A stretch of DNA of 64,000 bases from Chryseobacterium phocaeense (GTDB taxonomy: Bacteria > Bacteroidota > Bacteroidia > Flavobacteriales > Weeksellaceae), in contig NZ_LT827015.1 of NCBI RefSeq assembly GCF_900169075.1, positions 2,186,158 through 2,250,157 on the forward strand. The letters are read 5' to 3'. The notes under the pieces were generated by a model. It had not been told where the DNA came from. It made no database searches and saw only the letters and a list, made by a program, of their open reading frames with translations. The position numbers and the translations under genes are program-made. Below are positions 14,842 to 23,902 of the stretch, in pieces; the stretch's first letter is position 1, and every line of letters starts with the position of its first letter.

Positions 14842-17800
14842 TTATTTGAAGTATTCCACTCCGTTTTTAAATATGTTGTGGTAATTCGCGGTTGGTATGT
14901 TTTTCATCAGACCTTCTGCAAAACGTTCCGGGTGCCCCATTCTTCCGTAAATCTTTCCACACGGGCTGGTTACCCCTTCAATCCCGAATAATGAATTGTT
15001 TGGGTTAAACGGCATTCCGTGGGCAATATTTCCGTCAAGATCTATGTATTGAGTGGCAATCTGACCATTTTCATACAACTTTTTGATTTCTTCTTCAGAA
15101 GCCATGAAACGTCCTTCGCCGTGAGAAATTGGGATAGTGAATACCTGATCTTTCATTCCTTTTAGCCAAGGGCTTTCATCATTCACTACTTTCACATTCA
15201 CCATCTGAGAGATATGTCTTCTGATTGCGTTGTGGGCCAGTGTAGGAGAATTTTCATCCAGATCCTTGATTCTTCCGTAAGGTAACAGACCGGATTTAAC
15301 CAAAGCCTGGAAACCGTTACATATCCCGATGATCATTCCATCCCTGTCTAATAGTTCATGAACAGCATTTTTCATCTTCTCATTTTTCAGGACGTTAACG
15401 ATGAATTTGGCAGAACCATCCGGCTCATCACCGGCTGAGAAACCTCCTGAGAATGCCAGAATCTGAGAGGTTCTGATCTCTTCTACCCAGGCATCGATGC
15501 TTTCATCCAGCAGCTGGTGGTTGATATTGATCAAAGGCAGGCTGCTTACTGCTGCTCCTTCTTTTGCAAAGGCATTCAGCGTGTCATACTCGCAGTTGGT
15601 TCCCGGGAACACCGGTGCAAATACTTTAGGCTGGGCAATGCCGTGTTTTTTAATGATGATATTTCTAGGGTTGACCGAATTTGATTTTTCATCAATTTCA
15701 ACCGTCAGTTTTTCTTTTTCTTTAGTTGGGAAAAGATTTTCAAAAGTTCCTGTGTATGCTGCTTCCAGCTCCAAAATCTGAGCTTCAAGACTGTTTATTT
15801 TCAAAACACCTGAATCTTTTACTTCTCCGATGTGCTGAAGCGAAATATGGCTCAGTTCTTCATTGGATTCGATGATTAAGCTTCCGATATTTTTAGTTAA
15901 TAAAGCACTGTCCTCAATACTGATTTCAGCTCCCAATCTGTTTCCGAAGCTCATTTTTGCCAATGCTACAGCAGCACCGCCTTCCTTAACAGTTTTCACA
16001 GAAACAATTTTTCCGGCTTTAATGTTTTCGAAAATAAAATCAAAAATTCCTTTTAAACTGTCATAGTCCGGAAGTCCGCTTTCCTGAGGAATATGGTTGA
16101 AGAAGTAGATTTTATTTCCTTCTTTTTTAAATTCAGGAGAGATAATATTTTTCTTTTCACCGTTCGCACAGGCAAAAGAAATCAAGGTTGGCGGAACATT
16201 CAGATCCTGGTAGGTACCGCTCATAGAATCTTTTCCTCCGATCGCAGCAAGACCAAGATTGATCTGAGCATCATAAGCTCCTAATAGTGAAGCCAGAGGT
16301 TTTCCCCACTTCTCAGGATTCTGCCCCAGTTTCTCGAAATATTCCTGGAAGCTTAGTCTGATATTTTTGTAATCGCCACCCATGGCAGCAATTTTAGCCA
16401 CACTTTCCACTACAGCATAAGAAGCTCCCAGCAAAGAATTCTGCTTAGAAATTCCCGCATCAAATCCCCAGCTTGCCAAAGAAACCGTTTCGATGTCTTT
16501 TGCTCCGATAATTGGCAGGGTCTGTACACTTCCTTCCATCAGGGTCTGCTGGTATTTTCCTCCAAGCGGCATAGCAACCGTAGTGGCACCTATGGATGAA
16601 TCAAACATTTCGAGCAATCCTTTTTGGGAAGCTACATTTTTATCGCTTAATATTCTGATGAAGTTGTCTTTGGTAAAAGAAGCTGTTTCATCTTTTACTT
16701 CTTCCAGGTGGGTAATTTTTACTTCCTGTGTTTTGGAACATCCGTTGGTATCCAGGAATTCTCTTGAAAGGTCTACAATTTTGTCTCCCTTCCAGAACAT
16801 CTGCATTCTTCCTGAGTCTGTTACTTTTGCCACTTCTACAGCAACAATATTTTCAGCTTCGCAGAATTTAATGAACTGATCTTTGTCTTTCGGATCTACT
16901 ACAACCGCCATTCTTTCCTGAGATTCGGAGATGGCTAATTCGGTTCCGTTTAATCCTTCATATTTTAAAGGAAGAACATCAAGATTCACTTCCAGGGAAT
17001 CAGCAATTTCACCGATAGCTACTGAAACACCGCCCGCTCCAAAGTCATTGGATTTTTTTATCAGTCTTGTTACTTCAGGGTTTCTGAATAATCTCTGAAT
17101 CTTACGTTCTTCTACGGCATTTCCTTTCTGAACTTCGGAACTCATGGTGTGGATAGAAGTCTCATCCTGCTCTTTTGAGCTTCCGCTGGCTCCTCCAACT
17201 CCATCACGGCCTGTGGCTCCTCCCAAAATAATGATGGAATCACCATTTTCAGGCTTATCACGTCTCACCCAATCTACAGGAACGGCTCCGGTAACGAATC
17301 CTACTTCCATTCTTTTGGCTTTGTAACCTTCGTCGTAGATTTCAGAAACCATGGTTGTGGCAAGACCGATCTGGTTTCCGTAAGAGGAATATCCGTTGGC
17401 TGCCTGTTTTGTAATGGTTTTCTGAGGAAGTTTTCCCGGTAAGGTTTTATCCACCGGTTCCAGAACATCTGCAGCACCCGTAAGCCTCATCGCCTGAAAA
17501 ACAAATGATCTTCCGGACAAAGGGTCTCTGATGGCGCCTCCCAGACATGTGGAAGCTCCTCCGAACGGCTCAATTTCCGTAGGGTGATTGTGGGTTTCGT
17601 TTTTGAATAATAAATACCACGGCTCTTTTTTACCGTCGTATTCTGCTTCAATCCGGATAGTACAAGCGTTGATCTCATCTGAGATCACCAGGTTGTCCAG
17701 GTTTCCGGTTTTATGGAAATATTTACCACAAACTGTTGCCAGATCCATTAAAGAAATCGGTTTCAGCTCGCGGCCTAAGAATTTTCTTTTTTCAATATAA

Positions 17801-18537
17801 TCATTGAAAATGGTTTCCAATGTATGTTTGAATGTTCCTTCAAACTGAATGTCCGACAGCTCTGTTTCAAAAGTGGTATGACGGCAGTGGTCACTCCAGT
17901 ACGTGTCTAAAACTTTAAGTTCGGTTTCGGTAGGATTTCTCTTTTCTGTTTTGAAATATTCCTGGATGAACTTCAGATCGTCCAGTCCTAATGCAAAACC
18001 GTGGCCGTTGTAAAAGTTTTCGAGCTCAGCATCATTGAAACTGATGAAATTTTCGTGGATGATAACTTTTGACGGGATTTCGTCTGCCGGAATATCCAGG
18101 ATAGAAAGGTCTTTTTCCTGTGATTCCACTTTATTGATCAGCAGATCTTTTATTTTTACGAGGTCTGCTTCAGAAACGCCTTCAAACTGTATCAGTTTTC
18201 CGCTTCTTACTTTGGATTTTTCATTCCCCGTCAATAAAGCGATACACTGCTGGGCAGAATCTGCACGCTGATCATATTGTCCCGGAAGGAATTCCATGGC
18301 AAAATACGTCTGCTCTGCAGGATTTTCCGTATGCAGGATATCCGTTACCGGGTCTACGAAAGTACTGTTGACTACTTTTTCAAATTCTCCGTCATGGAGA
18401 CTGAAAATATCATACACATTATAAACTTTCACATTTCTGACCGCCGGAACGACCGCTTTTACTTCATCAAAAACTTTTGGACTTTCCACATCGAAAATTC
18501 CTCTTTTTTCTACGAAAATTCTTTTGTTATTAGACAT
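14842..18537 (-). CDS. purL: Phosphoribosylformylglycinamidine synthase (single-chain PurL)
   Basis: A 1231-residue single-chain enzyme of purine synthesis, converting FGAR, ATP and glutamine to FGAM. It has an N-terminal PurS-like domain, the linker containing YWSDHCRHTTFETEL, and two AIRS-type halves (FKNETHNHPTEIEPFGGAST; later GGKDSMSGTY). The class I glutaminase domain has nucleophile Cys1073 in GICNGFQAL and His1202/Glu1204 in GHPERF. This long form is the usual one in Gammaproteobacteria and many Bacteroidota, replacing separate PurS, PurQ and PurL. The start MSNNKRIFVEK is the only plausible one. It is unlinked to other pur genes here except purB 2.5 kb away. Confidence 0.98.
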   Translation of the reverse strand: MSNNKRIFVEKRGIFDVESPKVFDEVKAVVPAVRNVKVYNVYDIFSLHDGEFEKVVNSTFVDPVTDILHTENPAEQTYFAMEFLPGQYDQRADSAQQCIALLTGNEKSKVRSGKLIQFEGVSEADLVKIKDLLINKVESQEKDLSILDIPADEIPSKVIIHENFISFNDAELENFYNGHGFALGLDDLKFIQEYFKTEKRNPTETELKVLDTYWSDHCRHTTFETELSDIQFEGTFKHTLETIFNDYIEKRKFLGRELKPISLMDLATVCGKYFHKTGNLDNLVISDEINACTIRIEAEYDGKKEPWYLLFKNETHNHPTEIEPFGGASTCLGGAIRDPLSGRSFVFQAMRLTGAADVLEPVDKTLPGKLPQKTITKQAANGYSSYGNQIGLATTMVSEIYDEGYKAKRMEVGFVTGAVPVDWVRRDKPENGDSIIILGGATGRDGVGGASGSSKEQDETSIHTMSSEVQKGNAVEERKIQRLFRNPEVTRLIKKSNDFGAGGVSVAIGEIADSLEVNLDVLPLKYEGLNGTELAISESQERMAVVVDPKDKDQFIKFCEAENIVAVEVAKVTDSGRMQMFWKGDKIVDLSREFLDTNGCSKTQEVKITHLEEVKDETASFTKDNFIRILSDKNVASQKGLLEMFDSSIGATTVAMPLGGKYQQTLMEGSVQTLPIIGAKDIETVSLASWGFDAGISKQNSLLGASYAVVESVAKIAAMGGDYKNIRLSFQEYFEKLGQNPEKWGKPLASLLGAYDAQINLGLAAIGGKDSMSGTYQDLNVPPTLISFACANGEKKNIISPEFKKEGNKIYFFNHIPQESGLPDYDSLKGIFDFIFENIKAGKIVSVKTVKEGGAAVALAKMSFGNRLGAEISIEDSALLTKNIGSLIIESNEELSHISLQHIGEVKDSGVLKINSLEAQILELEAAYTGTFENLFPTKEKEKLTVEIDEKSNSVNPRNIIIKKHGIAQPKVFAPVFPGTNCEYDTLNAFAKEGAAVSSLPLININHQLLDESIDAWVEEIRTSQILAFSGGFSAGDEPDGSAKFIVNVLKNEKMKNAVHELLDRDGMIIGICNGFQALVKSGLLPYGRIKDLDENSPTLAHNAIRRHISQMVNVKVVNDESPWLKGMKDQVFTIPISHGEGRFMASEEEIKKLYENGQIATQYIDLDGNIAHGMPFNPNNSLFGIEGVTSPCGKIYGRMGHPERFAEGLMKNIPTANYHNIFKNGVEYFK

Positions 18538-18602
18538 TAGATGTCAGATTTTTTAATATTAGATTTATTTTTTCTTTTCTTTTTTCAGGTTGAGTTCCTT
18601 TT

Positions 18603-20027
18603 CTAAAGCACCAAAACCAGATTATTGTCTTTCGTTCCGTCTGTATTGGAAGCATTTTTTGGAGCTGTCATCCAAAATTCTTTATTGAGTACAAATTTAA
18701 AGGAATAGGTCTTACCTTTTTCAAATCTGGATAATGGAACTTCCAATTCAAACTGATTTTCATTTTTTTTCCTCATCTGGTATTCTTTATTCTCAGAATT
18801 CCAGTCATTAAAACTCCCTGCTACGAAAACTGAGTAGATCAGCTTTGCATCGAGATTTTTACCATGGGTATAGGAAAAAACAACGTTATTTCCTTTAATG
18901 GTGTAACCATACGTCTGCTTTTTATCTGAATGGTTTTCAAGATCCCCGATAAGATCCGCTCCGGCATCATAAAGTGCAGGAAACGTTTCGGGACCACTGA
19001 TATTCACGATCATGCAAATCCCGGTATTGAGTTCAGGATATACGGCAAACCACACCTGATTTCCGAATGCTCCTCCATGTTTAAAACCGTTTTTCCCATA
19101 TTCATTGGTTCCAAAATTATCCCAGAAGTACCCGAACCAGCCGCTCTGGCTATCGCTGATATTTCTCTGGGATTCCTGAGCCACTGTATTTTTAGCATCC
19201 AGTTCGTATTGTAAAAACTTCATAAGGTCTCCCATGGTAGATTTGGTCTTCATTCCGCTGGCTCCCCATAAAAGGCTTTTGAAATGTGGCATCAGACGGC
19301 CGTTTGAATAGTAACCATTCGCCAGAATCTCATTTTTTGCGAGTTCCAGCCTGGTGTGATTCATTCCTGCCTTTGAAAGAATGTTTTTCTTAAGCAGGGA
19401 CTCATAGCTTTGTCCATAAATATTCTCGAGCATAAGCCCTGCAATTTCCAAGCTAATATTGCTGTATACATACTGCGTTCCCGGAAGTGTGTCCAGTTTT
19501 ACTTGATGCAGGTCCTGCTTGAACTGGTCTTTTGTATAGTTTTCTCCTAATTTATTGTATTCAAAAGGAGTTTCATCGGTCAAATTTTCCCTCAGAGCTT
19601 TATCGTCCGGAAGACTTCGCGGCAATGCTGTTCTGTAGGATATAAGATCTTTTACTCTGATGGGCGTTCCATTATATTCCAGATTGGGATAAGATCCTTT
19701 CAGGTATTTACGGATATCATCCTCAAGACTGATTTTATTTTCCAATACGGCCTGAGCCACCAGCTGTCCGGTAAGAAGCTTGGTTACGGAGGCTATTTCA
19801 AAATAAGTATTGTCGGTCGCCCGGTTTCCTTGTCCTTTATCTATTTCCCCATAATGTCTGGTGTATACTTTACCATCTTTCAGGATTCCTACAGACACGG
19901 AATACGCTCCGGATTTTTCTTTTAATTTAGCTGCATTGGTATCCATGATGGAATACATTTCTTTCTGGCTTTGTGAGAAGCTCATCTTAGACAGAAGGAT
20001 TAATAAAAAAACCGACAGGTATTTCAT
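18603..20027 (-). CDS. Secreted serine hydrolase (class C beta-lactamase fold) with C-terminal CBM48-like domain
   Basis: A 474-residue exported protein with signal peptide MKYLSVFLLILLSKMSFSQ. The beta-lactamase/transpeptidase-like domain has nucleophile Ser80-Val-Thr-Lys83, the YSN motif (YVYSNISLEIAG) and HGG (FKHGGAFGN), typical of AmpC-like esterases and D-aminopeptidases rather than true lactamases. The last ~90 residues (VFVAGSFNDWNSENKEYQM, then SFKFVLNKEFWM) resemble a glycogen-binding AMPK/CBM48 domain, an unusual partner. It is followed 9 bases later by no gene but preceded by the WG-repeat gene with a 9-base gap, so the two form a transcription unit. Confidence 0.9.
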   Translation of the reverse strand: MKYLSVFLLILLSKMSFSQSQKEMYSIMDTNAAKLKEKSGAYSVSVGILKDGKVYTRHYGEIDKGQGNRATDNTYFEIASVTKLLTGQLVAQAVLENKISLEDDIRKYLKGSYPNLEYNGTPIRVKDLISYRTALPRSLPDDKALRENLTDETPFEYNKLGENYTKDQFKQDLHQVKLDTLPGTQYVYSNISLEIAGLMLENIYGQSYESLLKKNILSKAGMNHTRLELAKNEILANGYYSNGRLMPHFKSLLWGASGMKTKSTMGDLMKFLQYELDAKNTVAQESQRNISDSQSGWFGYFWDNFGTNEYGKNGFKHGGAFGNQVWFAVYPELNTGICMIVNISGPETFPALYDAGADLIGDLENHSDKKQTYGYTIKGNNVVFSYTHGKNLDAKLIYSVFVAGSFNDWNSENKEYQMRKKNENQFELEVPLSRFEKGKTYSFKFVLNKEFWMTAPKNASNTDGTKDNNLVLVL

Positions 20028-20036
20028 GGACTATTG

Positions 20037-20996
20037 TTATTTTACAAATTTATTCGGGTTATCCGGATGTTCTTTCTGAAATTTCTCCGCTTCTTCTATT
20101 TCATTATCCAGCCATTTCCGGTAAGGAATTTTTTCGTTAAAATCCAGACCATAATTTTCTTTACCATCTTCTGAAACAAGGAATTTAAATCGTTCAGAAG
20201 TAGAGCCATCCCTACTCAGATCATAGGTATTGATCTGATAGAAGGGGAAATTTTCTTTCGGTCTTTCTACAATTTCAAAAAGTAATTTCTTTTGGTCTTC
20301 AGACATTTCAGGATAAACATTGACATAATAAAGCCCTGAAAGCAAGGTATTCTGCTTTTCAAAAAATTGAAGAATGCTTTTCTCTTTCGCGTTGTACTCA
20401 AAAGGGTTCGGATAATATTTCCCAAGGATTTCCTTGTCCTTGTCCGAGGGTTTTGCAACAGGTTCCACCACTTCTCCTCTGGTATTCATTACGCCCCAGG
20501 TTCCGCCTTCCATAGTTTTGTGTCCATCTCCCGTTTCTTTCCACGCACAGCCATCGCAAAAAACAGCATAAGCGTAATCAAAATACGAAACAAAATCATG
20601 CTCAGCTTCTATTACGAGTTTTCCATTCCGGTCTGCAAAACCTATTTTCCCGTTCTTTACAAATCTCCTTAGACCTTCCCTGAAATAATCTGCTCCATTG
20701 TCGTAAAAGAAGGGCCTGTACAGGAAATTTCCTTTTTTATCATATACATATCCCCATGCATTTTTTTCTTTGGTTTCTCCTTTTTTAAAACCGTCGAAAT
20801 AAATGGTTTCCTCCTTTACCTGCTCCCCGTCCTTAAGATCCGAATATATTCTAAACTGTGCAGGGACGATAATTTTTCCATCCTGATCTTTCACTCCAGT
20901 CAACGTATCTTTTGAGATAAAATACTTTAACACCTCTTTCTTCTGGGAAAAAGAAAATACGGGTATCATGGAAATAAGAAACAGTATTTTTTTCAT
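20037..20996 (-). CDS. Secreted WG-repeat-like protein
   Basis: A 319-residue exported protein (signal peptide MKKILFLISMIPVFSFSQ). The region from about residue 30 to 180 holds degenerate WG-type repeats: TGVKDQDGKIIVPAQF, NAWGYVYDKKGNFLYRPFF, GKIGFADRNGKLVIEAEHD and GTWGVMNTRGEVVEP. The C-terminal ~130 residues are not recognised. WG repeats are beta-rich modules of unclear function, common in Bacteroidota. It lies just upstream of, and is probably co-transcribed with, the serine hydrolase. Confidence 0.72.
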   Translation of the reverse strand: MKKILFLISMIPVFSFSQKKEVLKYFISKDTLTGVKDQDGKIIVPAQFRIYSDLKDGEQVKEETIYFDGFKKGETKEKNAWGYVYDKKGNFLYRPFFYDNGADYFREGLRRFVKNGKIGFADRNGKLVIEAEHDFVSYFDYAYAVFCDGCAWKETGDGHKTMEGGTWGVMNTRGEVVEPVAKPSDKDKEILGKYYPNPFEYNAKEKSILQFFEKQNTLLSGLYYVNVYPEMSEDQKKLLFEIVERPKENFPFYQINTYDLSRDGSTSERFKFLVSEDGKENYGLDFNEKIPYRKWLDNEIEEAEKFQKEHPDNPNKFVK

Positions 20997-21004
20997 GTTG
21001 GAAT

Positions 21005-21038
21005 AAAATAAAATATGCAGCCCAAAAAGACTGCATAT
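21005..21038 (-). terminator. Terminator of purB
   Basis: Stem ATATGCAG / CTGCATAT with a ten-base loop, immediately after the purB stop. On the minus strand it is followed by TTTTATTTTATTC. Confidence 0.75.
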
Positions 21039-21041
21039 GCT

Positions 21042-22469
21042 TTATACTTTAAGATCAGCCTCCAATCCTATCAGGTCTTTGTTCTGGTCGAGAATCGGCT
21101 GAACTTCATTGCTGATGAATTCCTCCGTCTGAACCGGTGCAAAACCGATAAAGTTTTTAGGATCCAAAACTTCTTTTAATTTTGATTTGTCCAGTTTTAA
21201 AGAATCATCGTTCAGGATTCTTTCAATAAGGTCATTTTCTTTTCCTTCTTCTTTCACTTTTTTGGAAGCTTCCATAGAGTGAACCCTGATCACTTCATGA
21301 ATTTCCTGACGGTCACCGCCGGCTTTCACTTCTTCCATGATGATATATTCCGTCGCCATGAAAGGAAGTTCTTCCATAATATGCTTGTTGATTCTGTTTG
21401 GATACACCACGATTCCGTTCATGATGTTGTTCCAGATCAGTAAGATCGCATCCACTGCAAGGAACGCCTGAGGAATAGTTAATCTCTTATTTGCCGAGTC
21501 ATCCAAAGTTCTTTCAAACCACTGAGTAGAAGCTACCATTGCAGAACTTGTCGTCAGAGACATTACATATTTTGCCAGCGCCCCGATTCTTTCGCTTCTC
21601 ATCGGATTACGCTTGTAAGCCATTGCTGAGGAACCGATCTGGTTTTTCTCGAACGGCTCTTCAATTTCTTTAAGATTCTGAAGAAGACGTAAATCGTTAG
21701 TGAATTTATGGGCAGATTGTGCAATATTCCCTAGTAAAGCCACCACTTTAGCATCAATTTTTCTATCGTAAGTCTGACCGGAAACTCCGAACACTTTCTC
21801 AAAACCGAATCTTTTTGAAAGTTCTTTATCCAGGTGCTTTACTTTGGAATAATCACCATTGAAAAGTTCAAGAAAGCTTGCAGCAGTTCCTGTAGTTCCT
21901 TTTACTCCTCTGAAACGAAGTGTTTCAAGGAAGAAATCAAGTTCTTCAATATCGAGAACAAGACTCTGCAGCCAAAGTGTAGCTCTTTTCCCTACTGTGG
22001 TCAGCTGGGCCGGCTGGAAATGAGTGAATCCTAAGGTTGGAAGGTCTTTATACTGAATAGAGAAATCTGCCAGGTTTTTCATTACATTAACCAGCTTTTT
22101 CTTTAAAATCAAAAGCCCGTCACGGATCTGGATAAGGTCTGTATTGTCTCCTACAAAAGCCGAAGTAGCCCCTAAATGGATAATTCCTTTTGCTGAAGGC
22201 GCCACATCTCCATACGTGTGAACGTGAGCCATTACATCATGACGGAATTTCTTTTCGTATTCTGCCGCTTTATCATAGTCGATATTTTCAGCATTAGCTT
22301 TAAGCTCAGCAATCTGCTCATCTGTAATGTCAAGGCCAAGGTCTTTTTCAATTTCAGCAAGAGCTATCCAAAGCTTTCTCCAAGTACGGAATTTGTTGTT
22401 ATGTGAGAAATTAAACAACATTTCTTCACTGGAATAGCGTTCTTCCAATGGATTTTTGTAGGAATTCAT
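21042..22469 (-). CDS. purB: Adenylosuccinate lyase
   Basis: A 475-residue fumarase/aspartase-superfamily lyase that cleaves SAICAR and adenylosuccinate in purine synthesis. Superfamily signatures are AHVHTYGDVAPSAKGIIHLG (with the catalytic His region), GFTHFQPAQLTTVGKR, and the fumarate-lyase signature GSSAMAYKRNPMRSE with the mobile-loop serine. The sequence is of the longer, eukaryote-like PurB branch common in Bacteroidota. It is transcribed alone with its own -7 box and terminator. Confidence 0.97.
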   Translation of the reverse strand: MNSYKNPLEERYSSEEMLFNFSHNNKFRTWRKLWIALAEIEKDLGLDITDEQIAELKANAENIDYDKAAEYEKKFRHDVMAHVHTYGDVAPSAKGIIHLGATSAFVGDNTDLIQIRDGLLILKKKLVNVMKNLADFSIQYKDLPTLGFTHFQPAQLTTVGKRATLWLQSLVLDIEELDFFLETLRFRGVKGTTGTAASFLELFNGDYSKVKHLDKELSKRFGFEKVFGVSGQTYDRKIDAKVVALLGNIAQSAHKFTNDLRLLQNLKEIEEPFEKNQIGSSAMAYKRNPMRSERIGALAKYVMSLTTSSAMVASTQWFERTLDDSANKRLTIPQAFLAVDAILLIWNNIMNGIVVYPNRINKHIMEELPFMATEYIIMEEVKAGGDRQEIHEVIRVHSMEASKKVKEEGKENDLIERILNDDSLKLDKSKLKEVLDPKNFIGFAPVQTEEFISNEVQPILDQNKDLIGLEADLKV

Positions 22470-22491
22470 TCTTCTTTTACTTTTAGATGCA

Positions 22492-22499
22492 CAAAAATA
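22492..22499 (-). promoter_or_regulatory. -7 box TATTTTTG upstream of purB
   Basis: Fits TAnnTTTG on the minus strand, 23 bases before the purB ATG. No TTG at the standard -33 spacing. Confidence 0.35.
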
Positions 22500-22734
22500 C
22501 GGATTTTCGGTGAGAGATGAAAATTGTGAATGGTCTTTTAAATTTCAGATTAAAATGACACGGACGCCATCACATTTTTTACTTCTAGGAGGCAATTTCC
22601 TGCTATTTTCAAAAAATATTATTCTTTTTTTCAACAGGTAGTGATTTTATTTCAATTTATTTTATAAATTCGATTAAGATAGCGGAACTCGAAAAGCTGA
22701 CAGAGTAGAGAAACCAAAGTAAACAAAACTTATT

Positions 22735-22884
22735 ATGAAAAATTTAAAGAAATTATCAAAATCCAGTTTAAAAATGATTTCAGGAGGCTGGGTGCCGCCA
22801 CCGGGAGGAAGATGTCCTGAGGGAACCTGCCAATATACAGAAAACGGACCATGCAGAAAATACGACGCTGATAAGTGTTATTAA
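22735..22884 (+). CDS. GG-leader bacteriocin-like peptide with four cysteines
   Basis: A 49-residue peptide. Its leader MKNLKKLSKSSLKMISGG is a textbook double-glycine leader of the Bacteroidota bacteriocin-type precursor families. The predicted 31-residue core begins WVPPPGGRCPEG and has exactly four Cys (RCPEGTC, GPC, KCY), so two disulfides or another cross-link are possible. A convergent partner is at 22973-23110 and the two share a terminator. No peptidase-containing ABC exporter, radical SAM enzyme or immunity gene is in the window. Function is not shown; such peptides in Chryseobacterium are annotated only by leader similarity. Confidence 0.78.
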   Translation: MKNLKKLSKSSLKMISGGWVPPPGGRCPEGTCQYTENGPCRKYDADKCY

Positions 22885-22916
22885 AAAAGCAGTTAAGCAT
22901 CATGCTTTGCCCATAA

Positions 22917-22950
22917 AAATAGCCGTTCATCTGAACGGCTATTTGCTTTT
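22917..22950. terminator. Bidirectional terminator between the two GG-leader peptide genes
   Basis: Near-perfect palindrome AAATAGCCGTTCA-TC-TGAACGGCTATTT followed by GCTTTTATT on the plus strand. It sits between the convergent stops of the two peptide genes. Confidence 0.8.
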
Positions 22951-22972
22951 ATTAAAAACAATCCGGAGCTTA

Positions 22973-23110
22973 TTATGCAAGTCCGCATTCTACGTTCACG
23001 GAAATACATTTTTTTACAAATGCACACCAGTAATACCCTGGTAAACACATCGGGATTCCTCCCTGAACTGTTTTCAATTCTTTTTTTGTCAATTTTCTCA
23101 GATTTTTCAT
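22973..23110 (-). CDS. Second GG-leader bacteriocin-like peptide with four cysteines
   Basis: A 45-residue peptide with leader MKNLRKLTKKELKTVQGG, closely matching the leader of the convergent gene at 22735. The 27-residue core begins IPMCLPGYYWC and ends VECGLA. It has four Cys like its neighbour but otherwise shares no core similarity and is more hydrophobic. The same leader with different four-Cys cores suggests a shared exporter or maturase encoded elsewhere. The gene has its own upstream AT-rich region of about 150 bases with no clear -7 box. Confidence 0.78.
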   Translation of the reverse strand: MKNLRKLTKKELKTVQGGIPMCLPGYYWCAFVKKCISVNVECGLA

Positions 23111-23259
23111 ATTAATAATTTTGGGGTTGTTCCTACTCTTTAAGCTTTTCGGATCCTGCTATGATTGGTGGTACTAATATACATTTTTACTCAAAATAAT
23201 TCTGATTACCCATGATCTAATTTAAATAAAAGAGAAAATTATTCATCAGAAAACCGTAT

Positions 23260-23673
23260 TTACCGATAAATTACTACATCATCTTTTTTAATCTGATACC
23301 CTGTCTTTTTGTAAGGAACCAATACATACGTTTCCGGAATATAACTTCCGCTTTTCCACATTTTGCTTTTTCCTTCTCTGTTAAGAATAATACTTTTGGC
23401 ATTTCCATTCGGGATAAAAATTTCGGCTTTTTTCATGTCTTTACTGAAAATAACGGCTGTCATTGAAGTGTAACTTTTATCAGAATTAACTTCCTTTAAT
23501 TTGATTTTCTGTGAAAAAACCTTCACACAATCATTTCTGATCTGTGAATAGGTATACCCCGCTGAACCTATACAGCCATGAACATCTCTGTCACCTCCCA
23601 GCACCGGAGCTTTCTGCTGACCAAAAAATAAAGAACCGAGGAACACTGCGCCTAATAAAATAGTTTTTTTCAT
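23260..23673 (-). CDS. Small secreted protein, GCIGSAGY family (copy 1)
   Basis: A 137-residue exported protein with signal peptide MKKTILLGAVFLGSLFFGQ. The mature start GGDRDVHGCIGSAGYTYSQI and the downstream DCVKVF carry two conserved cysteines that could form a disulfide. A central block TSMTAVIFSKDMKKAEIFIP is shared almost identically with the protein at 23903. It ends IKKDDVVIYR. The GGDRDxHGCIGSAGY motif recurs in small bacterial envelope proteins as far as I know, but I cannot name a function. It appears to be a tandem duplicate of the next gene upstream. Confidence 0.82.
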   Translation of the reverse strand: MKKTILLGAVFLGSLFFGQQKAPVLGGDRDVHGCIGSAGYTYSQIRNDCVKVFSQKIKLKEVNSDKSYTSMTAVIFSKDMKKAEIFIPNGNAKSIILNREGKSKMWKSGSYIPETYVLVPYKKTGYQIKKDDVVIYR

Positions 23674-23854
23674 ATTTAAATATTAATGGTTTTAAGTTTT
23701 TTAAATAATAACAGAAATAAAGGATTAGCTGATCTAAGATACAAAAAACTACTCATTATGTGATACTTATCAATATATTATTCAATTCTGTAATAAAATT
23801 TTTTAGAATTGTCAAAATGCTTTTAAATCTGTACCTTAAATATTAATCAAAACA

Positions 23855-23880
23855 AAAGACTGCCTTCACAGACAGTCTTT
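23855..23880 (-). terminator. Terminator after the copy 2 GCIGSAGY gene
   Basis: Stem AAAGACTG / CAGTCTTT with a ten-base loop, just past the stop at 23903 on the minus strand, followed by TTTTGTTTTGATT. Confidence 0.7.
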
Positions 23881-23902
23881 ATAGTATTTTAAAATTCCGG
23901 AT

